NCBI GenBank assembly: GCA_002791475.1
Contig: PFXE01000040.1
Span: 1-11,941, forward strand
Direction of reading: 5' to 3'
DNA from: Candidatus Zambryskibacteria bacterium CG_4_9_14_3_um_filter_40_16
GTDB taxonomy: Bacteria; Patescibacteriota; Minisyncoccia; Phycocordibacterales; Zambryskibacteraceae
Length of the DNA stretch: 11,941 nt
How positions within the stretch are numbered: position 1 is the stretch's first letter; every line of letters begins with the position of its first letter. Below, piece after piece: positions 1 through 6,640 of this stretch. The translations under genes and the position numbers were made by a program. The notes beneath the pieces were generated by a model. The model ran no database searches. It was not told the DNA's origin and worked only from the letters and a program-made list of their open reading frames with translations.

Positions 1-785
1 CCAAACGGTATGCCTTCCGTATCTCTAAGTCTGAAAAGCGCGGCTCTTATCTGCGCCGCTCTTTCTTGCCTCTCCGCTAATATGGTTTGGTAACTCTTTT
101 CTTGCTGTTTTGATACCGACAAAAGTTGCTGTTTTTCTTTTTCGCTTTTGCTTATTGTTGTCTTTTTTGTTTCAACAACATATTTCGCATCAACTTCCTG
201 ATTCTTCTTTATATCAAGTTGCCGTTTTTCCTTCTCCGTCGCAGTTCGTACTTCTCTTATGTTTTCAAAATGGGTTTTCATATCCCTTTTGATGGATTCA
301 AAAGAATCCAGGTCATTAAAGAATTCCGATAAATCACTATTGGTAAGTATTACTTCCGCCAAAGAAAACTTGTCTAATTCATTGGTTTTTCTTATTAACT
401 GTGCCAAAGATTCTTTGCCTTTTGCTAACTTGGTTTCTAGGGTGCTTATTGTTTTTGTCTTATCGTTTATTTGAGATCCAAGTTGTTGTATGGCAATATT
501 TTTGGCTTTTATCGCGGCTTCCGCCTCTTTTATTTTGGCGTTAAGGACTGTTATATCTCCCTGGATGGATTGCGACTTAGACCGAGTTTCGTCCAAAACA
601 CCCTGCCATTTGGCAATTTCTTTCTGAAGTGCGTCATATTCCGCCTGAAGCTTGGCTTCTTGAGCGTCAGTAATACCCTGCGCGTTTATCGTGTGGATGG
701 GCGGAAAAAGATACAGGGAAAGGGAGAAAAATAAAGTAGAGACAATTATTTTTCGTCCGCATATAAATAATTTTTTATCTAACAT
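1..785 (-). CDS. Secreted coiled-coil protein, probable cell-wall hydrolase or hydrolase activator (3' end cut by window edge)
   Basis: This is a partial gene: 261 codons are open from the ATG at 785 to the left edge, with no stop in the window. The N-terminus is a Sec signal peptide, with basic residues at 4-5 and 11-12, a hydrophobic core at about 13-28, and a likely cut after INA (residue 35). Residues 40-225 are highly charged and rich in Lys, Glu and Gln, with heptad-like spacing typical of long coiled coils. The arrangement resembles the N-terminal part of EnvC/PcsB-like peptidoglycan hydrolase factors. The last visible residues (RLRDTEGIPF) recall a motif I associate with Parcubacterial coiled-coil proteins carrying a C-terminal lytic transglycosylase-like or M23-type domain. 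That catalytic domain lies outside the window, so the enzymatic role is inferred. I see no Shine-Dalgarno sequence. A -10-like TATATT lies 6 nt before the ATG. Translation of the whole stretch shows no frameshift. Confidence 0.8.
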   Translation of the reverse strand, partial: MLDKKLFICGRKIIVSTLFFSLSLYLFPPIHTINAQGITDAQEAKLQAEYDALQKEIAKWQGVLDETRSKSQSIQGDITVLNAKIKEAEAAIKAKNIAIQQLGSQINDKTKTISTLETKLAKGKESLAQLIRKTNELDKFSLAEVILTNSDLSEFFNDLDSFESIKRDMKTHFENIREVRTATEKEKRQLDIKKNQEVDAKYVVETKKTTISKSEKEKQQLLSVSKQQEKSYQTILAERQERAAQIRAALFRLRDTEGIPF

Positions 786-791
786 GGTTTC

Positions 792-797
792 AATATA
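792..797 (-). promoter_or_regulatory. Possible -10 box giving a leaderless mRNA for the coiled-coil protein
   Basis: On the minus strand TATATT ends 6 nt before the ATG at 785, so a start about 7 nt downstream would fall on the ATG itself. I found no convincing -35 at normal spacing (a TTGACG lies only 5 nt upstream). The call rests on the same arrangement recurring at other genes here. Confidence 0.35.
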
Positions 798-874
798 AAA
801 GACGTCAACAAAAGGCATCTCTTACTTATTAGAAGTATATCAAAAAACCGTATGAGAAAAAACCGAAGTATTCT

Positions 875-1546
875 CTATTCTTTCGTTTGTTCGGATGGAG
901 TATCCGCATCAACGCCCTCACCTTCAATTTTTTCTTTTCCTTTCTTTTCCACTTCTATACTTGAAATGTCCGGAGTGGCTTCTATTTCCGGCTCCTCTTC
1001 CTTTGGCTCCGAAACAAGAACAATAACTTCTTCAAGATTTTCCATTAGCGTTACACCTTGAGGTAGAATGATGTCTTTTGCTTTTATGTTGCCACCAATT
1101 TCTTTTAGAACTGACAAATCAACCTTTATTTCACGAGGAAGGTCTTTGGGTACGGCTTCTATTTTAAGTTCATGAAGAACCTTCACCAACAAACCACCAA
1201 AATCCTTCACCGCAGAAGAAACTCCAACAAATTCAACGGGAACAGCAACTTCAATCTTGTGGTCTTTATCAAAAACATAAAAATCCGCGTGGCGAGGAGT
1301 GCCTGTAACAGGGTCAAAATCCACATCTTGTATCAAAGAGTCGTAAGACTCACCTTCTCCCATTTTCAAAGTTACCACTGTTGATTCTCCGGCCTGTTTC
1401 CATATTTTCACAAACTGTTTTTGATATATAGAAATTGGAGTAGAAATTTGCTTCTTTCCATAAAAGACCGCCGGCAAAACCCCCTGTTTCCGTAGAGTTT
1501 GAAGGTTTTTTGTTTTTTCTCTTTTTTCTACCTGTAATTCCAACAT
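875..1546 (-). CDS. rplY: 50S ribosomal protein bL25, CTC/TL5 two-domain form
   Basis: bL25 binds 5S rRNA in the central protuberance of the large subunit; the long form is also known as general stress protein CTC. The 223-residue product has an N-terminal L25 domain (about residues 1-92) ending in the diagnostic stretch QDVDFDPVTGTPRHADFY at 73-90. A C-terminal TL5-like beta domain follows (about 95-180, including VPVEFVG and DLSVLKEIG). The last 40 residues are a Glu/Lys-rich disordered tail, common in long L25 proteins. An in-frame TTG at 1552 would add two residues, but it lies only 2 nt after a perfect TATAAT and would fall upstream of the expected transcription start. I therefore choose the ATG at 1546. 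There is no Shine-Dalgarno sequence. The gene appears to be its own transcription unit. Confidence 0.95.
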   Translation of the reverse strand: MLELQVEKREKTKNLQTLRKQGVLPAVFYGKKQISTPISIYQKQFVKIWKQAGESTVVTLKMGEGESYDSLIQDVDFDPVTGTPRHADFYVFDKDHKIEVAVPVEFVGVSSAVKDFGGLLVKVLHELKIEAVPKDLPREIKVDLSVLKEIGGNIKAKDIILPQGVTLMENLEEVIVLVSEPKEEEPEIEATPDISSIEVEKKGKEKIEGEGVDADTPSEQTKE

Positions 1547-1554
1547 GTCCAAGT

Positions 1555-1582
1555 ATTATACAAAGGAACAGTTAAAAATCAA
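1555..1582 (-). promoter_or_regulatory. Sigma70-type promoter of the bL25 gene
   Basis: On the minus strand a -35 TTGATT (1582-1577) and a consensus -10 TATAAT (1560-1555) are separated by 16 nt. The ATG at 1546 follows the -10 by 8 nt, so the 5' leader would be only about 0-3 nt. Confidence 0.8.
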
Positions 1583-1708
1583 CCCAGGGACACAAAAAGC
1601 TCTGCTATTAAACCGAACCTAAGATTGTTGCGTAAATGCACTAATATATACGCACAGACTCCAACCCAACACAGAAAGCCACCATGCCGCTTCAGAAACC
1701 ACCAGCAT

Positions 1709-1744
1709 ATCTATACCACAATTCTGCAGAATTGTGGTATAGAT
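1709..1744. repeat. Perfect 36-bp palindrome
   Basis: The 18-bp half-site running from ATCTATACC to AATTCTG is followed directly by its exact reverse complement, with no spacer. As RNA it can fold into a stem of about 16 bp with a minimal loop, on either strand. Neither side carries a U-tract. It lies 62 bp beyond the stop of the FAD-linked oxidase and 127 bp upstream of the bL25 -35 box. It may be a U-less terminator or mRNA 3'-end stabiliser for the oxidase transcript, or a protein-binding palindrome. Confidence 0.85.
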
Positions 1745-1787
1745 TGCATATTGTATATAGACAACAAAAACGGGTTGAGGAAGGGGT

Positions 1788-1819
1788 GCCTACTTACTCG
1801 CCAGGCTACTTACTCGCCA
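1788..1819. repeat. 16-bp tandem duplication over the stop codon of the FAD-linked oxidase
   Basis: The units at 1788-1803 and 1804-1819 are direct repeats that differ at one of 16 positions. The unit nearer the gene encodes the last codons and the TAG stop; the outer unit repeats the same bases in the 3' untranslated region. It looks like a replication-slippage duplication and leaves the protein intact. Confidence 0.85.
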
Positions 1820-3485
1820 AATGATTTTTAAGATATTCCAAGTCTCCCATTGTTTTCCCCAAAATTTCGTAAGGCACCTTTTTGCCTGGATTAAAAATAT
1901 TGCGCGAATCAAATATCTTTTTTATTTCTTTAAAAATTTCGAGCATTTTGGGAGAAAACATTTTACTCAAGTATGGAGTGCGGATAATTCCGTCATTGTG
2001 TTCGGCTGTAATAGAGCCGTGGAACCGCACCACGAGATCATATATTTTTTCAGAAACTTCCATAATTATATTGACATTTTTTTTGTCCTTCATATCCATA
2101 AGCGGAATTATGTGAAAATTTCCATTTCCCGCATGACCGGCAATTGTGTAATCAAGTTTATAATTATCAAGAATTGCTCTCATTTGGGGCAAGAACTCCG
2201 GCAGATATTTTGGTTCAACTATCACATCATCCACAAACGGAGCTGTCCTTTTACCCTTCACATGCTTGCGCAATAAGTTGAAGCTCTCGCGCCTGATTGT
2301 CCAATATTTTTCGGACTCTTCTTCTGTTTTGGCAATATGCGTTTTCAAGCGGAAATGTGCCAATTTGTTTTTCAAATCCCCCATTTGTGAATCTATTTCT
2401 TCGTCGGTGTCTCCGGAAAATTCCGCCAAAACAATTAATTTGGGCACTCCGCCCGAGATTATTAACCACGCTTCCGGAAGAAAAGACCATAGCAATTTAA
2501 AGAAATTCTTAACCTTCATAGACTTAACCATTTCTGGGAAAAACCTGATAGCAAGCTTCATTGTCGCGTCGTCATAGGACTCCAAGCTTTCCGGTTTGAA
2601 AACCAATATTTCATTAACAAGGTCGGCAAGGGGTGAGAGGTCTTTGAGAAAAACAACAAAAAGTTTGGATTTTTTCTTTACTGGAACAAGTTTTAATTTC
2701 GCCTCCGTCACGATTCCGAGGGTGCCTTCCGACCCCACTATCAGTTTTGTAAGGTCAAAATATTTATTGTTACCGACTTCCTCGTTGTCGGGCGCTAGGA
2801 CATTCCAAATATAATACCCGGCGGAATTTTTTGAAACCGTTGGACGCGCTTTTTCTATTTCTTCTTTATTTGATTCAATGAGAGTAAAAATCTTTTTGTA
2901 AACACTTCCTTCAAAATCATTTTGTTCCATTTTCTTTTTCAAACCATCTTTGGACAAAGGCTCCACTTCGTATTCCTTTCCGTCAGACAAAACGATTTTG
3001 AGAGTTTCTATATAATTTTCCATCTTTCCATATTGTAAAGTTTTTTCCCCTCCTGAATTATTTCCAATCATTCCTCCTATGGCATTTAAGTTTTTTGAAG
3101 CAGTAAAACAAGGTAGGATGAGATTTCTTTTTAGAGTTTCCACCTCAAAATCTCTATAGAAGGTGCCTGGCAAAACCGTCACACTTTGACCGTCAAAGCC
3201 AGTGATACCTCCCATATGCTTCATCACATCCAATATTATTGATTCGTTTAGAGAACTTCCCGCCATACAGCTTCCAGCCGCCCTGACTGTTATTGATAGG
3301 TTTGGTTTTTTATCTTTATTTTCCAAAACATACTTGACCAGGCCTTGAATATCGCTTGAGTCATGCGGATAAACAACCATTTCTGGCATTACTTCAAGCA
3401 AGCTTGCGTCGTGGCTGTATTTATCCAAAACTTGAGAATCCACCACAACCTCCCCTTTAAATATTTTTTTTATTTCATCCACCAT
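1806..3485 (-). CDS. FAD-linked oxidase of the GlcD / D-lactate dehydrogenase family
   Basis: The 559-residue product has the VAO-type FAD-binding domain at about 30-270. Visible in it are VRAAGSCMAGSSLN (68-80), the substrate-side segment NAIGGMIGNNSGGEKTLQYG (134-153) and IVGSEGTLGIVTEA (249-262). The C-terminal FAD-oxidase domain (about 275-540) has GHAGNGNFH (450-458) and EHNDG (495-499), whose His/Glu residues form the metal and substrate site in D-2-hydroxyacid dehydrogenases, and the closing IFNPGKK. There is no fused cysteine-rich Fe-S domain, unlike the long Dld/GlcD-GlcF forms. The likely reaction is oxidation of D-lactate or another 2-hydroxyacid; substrate and electron acceptor cannot be read from the sequence. 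The ATG lies 8 nt after the aldolase stop, with no Shine-Dalgarno sequence, so it is probably the second gene of that operon. Its stop lies in a 16-bp tandem duplication. Confidence 0.88.
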   Translation of the reverse strand: MVDEIKKIFKGEVVVDSQVLDKYSHDASLLEVMPEMVVYPHDSSDIQGLVKYVLENKDKKPNLSITVRAAGSCMAGSSLNESIILDVMKHMGGITGFDGQSVTVLPGTFYRDFEVETLKRNLILPCFTASKNLNAIGGMIGNNSGGEKTLQYGKMENYIETLKIVLSDGKEYEVEPLSKDGLKKKMEQNDFEGSVYKKIFTLIESNKEEIEKARPTVSKNSAGYYIWNVLAPDNEEVGNNKYFDLTKLIVGSEGTLGIVTEAKLKLVPVKKKSKLFVVFLKDLSPLADLVNEILVFKPESLESYDDATMKLAIRFFPEMVKSMKVKNFFKLLWSFLPEAWLIISGGVPKLIVLAEFSGDTDEEIDSQMGDLKNKLAHFRLKTHIAKTEEESEKYWTIRRESFNLLRKHVKGKRTAPFVDDVIVEPKYLPEFLPQMRAILDNYKLDYTIAGHAGNGNFHIIPLMDMKDKKNVNIIMEVSEKIYDLVVRFHGSITAEHNDGIIRTPYLSKMFSPKMLEIFKEIKKIFDSRNIFNPGKKVPYEILGKTMGDLEYLKNHLASK

Positions 3486-3492
3486 GTAAATA

Positions 3493-4359
3493 CTAGCTTC
3501 TGTTGAATAATTTTATTCTGTTTTCTATGACTTTCTGCATTGCCACCATAGCCGGCTTGGCAATTTTGTATGGAGATATTTCATCGGGTTCGTCTTGTAG
3601 AGATTTTTTTAGCGCGTCGCGATATGCAACCCTGATTTCCGTATTAATGTGAATTATGGATATTCCGGCTTCAATTGCGTTGGCAAAATCTTCATCAGAA
3701 CTTCCAGACCCTCCATGCAAGACCAGTGGAACGCCCGCGGCTTCGCCAATTTCTTTTACCCTCTCAATGTTAAGTGCCGGATTTCCTCCGCCCTTTAACA
3801 TCCCGTGTATATTCCCTACTGCTGGCGCAAGAAGATCAATGCCTGTTTTGTTTACAAAATCTTTTGCCACATCGGGGTGTGTCAGAGATTTAGGGTCAAG
3901 ATTCACACCTTCTGGCAATTCATTGAGAAGCTTTGACGATTGACCGATATAGCCGAGCTCTCCCTCTATTAAAATATTGGGGTTCTTTGATTTTGCGTAT
4001 TGCACAGATTCTTGAGTTAATTTCAAATTATCCTCCGCGGAAAGTTTGGCTCCATCAATAATGACTGAATCAAACCCGGCATCCACCACCTCCTTAACCC
4101 TGTCAAAAGAATAGGTGTGGTCAGCATTAAGAAATATGGGGTGATCCAGATCTTCCTTTACTGCGGTCACTATTGCTCTAATTTCTTTTATACCAATAAA
4201 GTCTCTTTCACCTTCCGAAACCCCTATAAAAACCGGCAGATTAAGACTTTTGGCCGCCCGAGACACCGCCCACACCCCCTCCATATTTGATACATTAAAA
4301 TGACCCAGTGCTTTTTTGTTTTTTTGCGCTTCTAAAATATATTCTTTTGCTGTTTTCAT
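3493..4359 (-). CDS. fba: Class II fructose-bisphosphate aldolase
   Basis: The enzyme interconverts fructose 1,6-bisphosphate with dihydroxyacetone phosphate and glyceraldehyde 3-phosphate, using a divalent metal. The 288-residue TIM barrel has the normal class II length. It shows the catalytic Asp-His pair in NADHTYSFD (D80, H81), the metal-side EGELGYIGQ (132-140), VGNIHGMLKGGGNP (181-194, H185) and LVLHGGSGSSDEDF (212-225, H215). The phosphate-binding end reads ISIIHINTEIR, where KINI.TD/TE is more usual. Tagatose-bisphosphate or related aldolases are a less likely alternative. It is the first gene of a minus-strand pair with the FAD-linked oxidase. It diverges from the PfkB kinase across an 83-bp gap. 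An extended -10 lies 6 nt before the ATG and there is no Shine-Dalgarno sequence. Confidence 0.93.
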   Translation of the reverse strand: MKTAKEYILEAQKNKKALGHFNVSNMEGVWAVSRAAKSLNLPVFIGVSEGERDFIGIKEIRAIVTAVKEDLDHPIFLNADHTYSFDRVKEVVDAGFDSVIIDGAKLSAEDNLKLTQESVQYAKSKNPNILIEGELGYIGQSSKLLNELPEGVNLDPKSLTHPDVAKDFVNKTGIDLLAPAVGNIHGMLKGGGNPALNIERVKEIGEAAGVPLVLHGGSGSSDEDFANAIEAGISIIHINTEIRVAYRDALKKSLQDEPDEISPYKIAKPAMVAMQKVIENRIKLFNRS

Positions 4360-4365
4360 CTTTTT

Positions 4366-4374
4366 ATTTTATCA
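4366..4374 (-). promoter_or_regulatory. Extended -10 promoter of the aldolase operon
   Basis: On the minus strand TGA precedes TAAAAT (4371-4366), matching the TGn-extended -10 form. The ATG at 4359 starts 6 nt after the hexamer, predicting a leaderless mRNA. No good -35 is visible, as is usual for extended -10 promoters. Confidence 0.65.
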
Positions 4375-4427
4375 CATTAAAATTCCAAACCTAAACACTT
4401 TTTACACTCTACTGTTCCTTTTGTTTT

Positions 4428-4436
4428 TGGTATACT
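4428..4436 (+). promoter_or_regulatory. Extended -10 promoter of the PfkB kinase gene
   Basis: TGG precedes TATACT (4431-4436) and the ATG at 4443 begins 6 nt after the hexamer, predicting a leaderless mRNA. A TTTACA at 4401-4406 resembles a -35 but is 24 nt away, too far for normal spacing. This promoter is back-to-back with that of the aldolase. Confidence 0.7.
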
Positions 4437-4442
4437 ATCCTA

Positions 4443-5435
4443 ATGAAAAAATATGATTTTGTAGCTATTGGTGACATAACTACCGATGAATTTATAAGGA
4501 TTAAAGACGCAAAGGTAAATTGTGATATTGATAACGAGAATTGCCAACTTTGTGTTTCCTTTGGAGATAAAATTCCGTATGAATTTGCGGAAATGGTCAG
4601 CGCCGTGGGTAACAGTCCAAATGCGGCGGTTTCTGCCGCGCGCTTGGGCTTATCCTCCGCTTTGGCATCCAATCTTGGTGATGATGAAAACGGCAAAAAT
4701 TGCCTAAAAACACTTGAAGGCAATCAAGTGATGCTTGATTTAATGAAAATCCACGAAGGGAAAACAACAAACCACCACTATGTTTTGTGGTACGAATCTG
4801 AAAGAACTATTTTAATCAAACATGAGAATTATGATTATAAATTACCGGATATGGGAGAAACAAAATGGATGTATCTAAGTTCAATGGGAGAAAATTCTCT
4901 AAACTTCCATGAAGAAATAGGAGATTATCTGGCAAAACATCCCAGTGTTAAACTTGCTTTTCAACCCGGAACTTTTCAGATAGTTTTAGGACCGAAAAAA
5001 TTAAAAAAAATATATGAGCATACGGAGATTTTTTTCTGTAACAAAGATGAGGCGCAAAGAATTCTTGAATCCAAAGAAGAAGATATAAAAATATTACTTA
5101 AAGGAATCCGTGGACTTGGACCCAAAATAGCCATAATTACCGACGGTCCTAAGGGTGCGCATGCGGATGATGGAAAAAACATCTTTGTTGTCCCGGTTTA
5201 TCCTGACCCAAAACCACCGTTAGAAAGGACTGGCGCGGGAGACGCATTCTCATCAACCGTAACTTCGGCGGTGGCGCTGGGCAAGCCACTGGAAGAAGCG
5301 CTTTTATGGGGGCCTATAAACTCCATGTCGGTTGTTCAAGATATTGGAGCCCAAAAAGGATTGCTTTCAAGAAAAGATTTGGAAAAATATTTGGAAGATG
5401 CTCCGGACAACTACAAAATAAGTGTCCTTTCCTAG
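4443..5435 (+). CDS. PfkB-family carbohydrate kinase (possible phosphofructokinase)
   Basis: This ribokinase-superfamily kinase transfers the ATP gamma-phosphate to a sugar or sugar phosphate. The 330-residue product has the N-terminal nucleoside/sugar-site motif VGNSPNAAVSAARLGL (55-70), close to ribokinase GGKGAN..AA.LG. The C-terminal signature is ERTGAGDAFSS (261-271), with the catalytic base D267 and the GAGD anion hole. Residues 24-48 form a segment with three cysteines spaced C-x6-C-x2-C (27, 34, 37), which looks like an insertion relative to ribokinase. The substrate cannot be deduced. Its place beside the aldolase and facing the pentose-phosphate operon suggests fructose 6-phosphate or a pentose/pentose phosphate. 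It is the only plus-strand protein gene I call with confidence here. A -10 box lies 6 nt before its ATG, and a 21-bp hairpin follows its stop. Confidence 0.9.
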   Translation: MKKYDFVAIGDITTDEFIRIKDAKVNCDIDNENCQLCVSFGDKIPYEFAEMVSAVGNSPNAAVSAARLGLSSALASNLGDDENGKNCLKTLEGNQVMLDLMKIHEGKTTNHHYVLWYESERTILIKHENYDYKLPDMGETKWMYLSSMGENSLNFHEEIGDYLAKHPSVKLAFQPGTFQIVLGPKKLKKIYEHTEIFFCNKDEAQRILESKEEDIKILLKGIRGLGPKIAIITDGPKGAHADDGKNIFVVPVYPDPKPPLERTGAGDAFSSTVTSAVALGKPLEEALLWGPINSMSVVQDIGAQKGLLSRKDLEKYLEDAPDNYKISVLS

Positions 5436-5440
5436 TTTCC

Positions 5441-5484
5441 CAAACAACATTCCAACATTCTTGAGAATGTTGGAATGTTGTTTG
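5441..5484. terminator. 21-bp-stem hairpin between convergent genes, probable bidirectional terminator
   Basis: A left arm (5441-5461) starting CAAACAACATTCC and its exact reverse complement (5464-5484) flank the 2-nt centre TG. It fills nearly all of the 49-bp gap between the PfkB kinase stop and the transketolase C-half stop. The stem is AT-rich and no long T-run follows on either side; the right arm itself ends in TTGTTTG. The position argues for a shared terminator, with a stem unlike the usual GC-rich form. Confidence 0.75.
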
Positions 5485-6474
5485 TTAACGACTTAAAACT
5501 TTTTTTACGGCTTCTTTTATGTGAGCAACGCCCAATCCATAATGTTCAAGGAGTTCATCGGGCGTACCGGATTGACCAAACTTGTCTTTCACCCCAACAA
5601 ATTCTTGAGGAGCTGGAAAATTCTCTGCCAACATTTCCGCGACAGCAGAACCCATTCCTCCGAAAACTTGGTGCTCTTCCACCGTCACTACTTTTGGCGC
5701 GCGCTTTACAGCTGACAAAATAGTTTCCTTATCCAAGGGTTTAATGGTTGAAAGATTTACAACTATCAAGCCAATTCCTTCTTCTTCTTCAAGCTTTTTG
5801 GCAACTAAAAGCGCTTTGTATACCAGTGCTCCCGTCACTATTATGGTCGTTTCGGGATTTTTTGATTCAAAAAATATTTGAGCTTTACCTATTTCAAAAG
5901 GAGTTTCTTCCGTTGTTATGACTGGAGTTTTCTCTCTTGCAAGTCTTATGTACACAGGAGTGCCATTTTGGGCGGCCGCTACTGTAGCTTTCCTCGCCTC
6001 AATGGCGTCGCAAGGAGAAATCACCACCATTCTGGGCAAGGTTCTCATTATGGCGATATCTTCTATCGCCTGATGCGTTCCTCCGTCAGGACCTACCGAT
6101 ATTCCAGCGTGAGAACCCGCTATTTTAACGGGGCGATTGTTATAACAAATTGTGGTGCGTATCTGCTCCCAGTTTCTGCCTGGAGAAAACATAGCGTAAG
6201 AGGTGATAAAAGGAATTTTGCCCATAGCCGCCATACCGGATGCGACTGTGGCTAGATTTTGTTCCGCTACACCAATCTCAACAAATCTCTCGGGAAATTT
6301 ATTTTTAAACAAATGCATTTGAGTAGACTCTGTAAGGTCGGCGCAAAGACCAACAACATTTTTATCCATTTCTCCGGCAGCCAAAAGCCCCTCGCCAAAT
6401 CCTTTACGAATTGGTATCTGCTCTACACTATCACTAAACAACCTCTGATTAAGTTTTAAATTAGAATTCAACAT
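5485..6474 (-). CDS. tktB: Transketolase, C-terminal subunit
   Basis: This is the second half of a split transketolase, which moves two-carbon units between ketoses and aldoses using thiamine diphosphate. The 329-residue product holds the pyrimidine-binding domain (about 18-185) and the C-terminal transketolase domain (about 200-325). The Glu that activates the cofactor lies in FVEIGVAEQNLA (E71). SYAMFSPGRNWEQIR (92-106) and SHAGISVGPDGGTHQAIED (121-139) are characteristic. VEEHQVFGGMGSAVAE (265-280) marks the C-terminal domain. It must pair with the N-half to be active. It is the last gene of the operon but is separated from the N-half by 170 nt, more than between any other genes here. A TAAAAT box lies 9 nt before its ATG, suggesting an extra internal promoter. 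A TGA is in frame 9 nt upstream, fixing the start at or after 6474. Confidence 0.93.
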   Translation of the reverse strand: MLNSNLKLNQRLFSDSVEQIPIRKGFGEGLLAAGEMDKNVVGLCADLTESTQMHLFKNKFPERFVEIGVAEQNLATVASGMAAMGKIPFITSYAMFSPGRNWEQIRTTICYNNRPVKIAGSHAGISVGPDGGTHQAIEDIAIMRTLPRMVVISPCDAIEARKATVAAAQNGTPVYIRLAREKTPVITTEETPFEIGKAQIFFESKNPETTIIVTGALVYKALLVAKKLEEEEGIGLIVVNLSTIKPLDKETILSAVKRAPKVVTVEEHQVFGGMGSAVAEMLAENFPAPQEFVGVKDKFGQSGTPDELLEHYGLGVAHIKEAVKKVLSR

Positions 6475-6483
6475 ATCACTTCA

Positions 6484-6489
6484 ATTTTA
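6484..6489 (-). promoter_or_regulatory. Possible internal -10 box for the transketolase C-half
   Basis: TAAAAT on the minus strand ends 9 nt before the ATG at 6474. A start here would give a leader of about 2-3 nt. No -35 is convincing. It lies in the unusually long gap between the two transketolase genes. Confidence 0.3.
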
Positions 6490-6513
6490 AAAAACTACAT
6501 CTCGCTCCGTACA

Positions 6514-6562
6514 AAACAAAAACTCGCGAAGCGACTGGAAGCCCGGTTTCGCTGTTTTGTTT
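6514..6562 (-). other. Imperfect hairpin region in the gap between the transketolase genes
   Basis: On the minus strand an A-rich arm around AAACAAAACAGCGAA faces TTCGC followed by GAGTTTTTGTTTTG. It could fold into an imperfect stem-loop of roughly 20 bp, with a smaller TCGC-TTC-GCGA hairpin directly before GTTTTTGTTTT. This looks like an attenuator or weak terminator between the two subunit genes; function is not established. Confidence 0.4.
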
Positions 6563-6598
6563 GTGGTCTTTATCAAAAATTTTTGGATTTAAACTATT

Positions 6599-6640
6599 TT
6601 TCATTATTCCTTATTCGTTACTCATCATTCGCCATTCATC
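6599..6640. repeat. Degenerate heptamer tandem repeat
   Basis: On the minus strand the units read GATGAAT, GGCGAAT, GATGAGT, AACGAAT, AAGGAAT and AATGAAA: six 7-nt units sharing an RRNGAAT-like pattern. It begins 5 nt after the stop of the transketolase N-half and accounts for part of the unusually long gap before the C-half. It is non-coding in the operon direction (stops in frame). Confidence 0.6.

Noticed and set aside
110..734. Four overlapping plus-strand open frames of 60-87 codons
   Set aside because: They lie entirely antisense to the continuous 261-codon minus-strand gene with a signal peptide and coiled coil, and their translations look like composition artefacts rich in Phe, Leu and Ser.
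1625..1831. 68-codon plus-strand open frame across the palindrome
   Set aside because: It has no -10 box near its ATG, no domain character, and runs into the convergent end of the oxidase gene.
1821..2276. 151-codon plus-strand open frame and its neighbours
   Set aside because: They are antisense to the FAD-linked oxidase and begin inside its 3' end; no promoter or recognisable motif.
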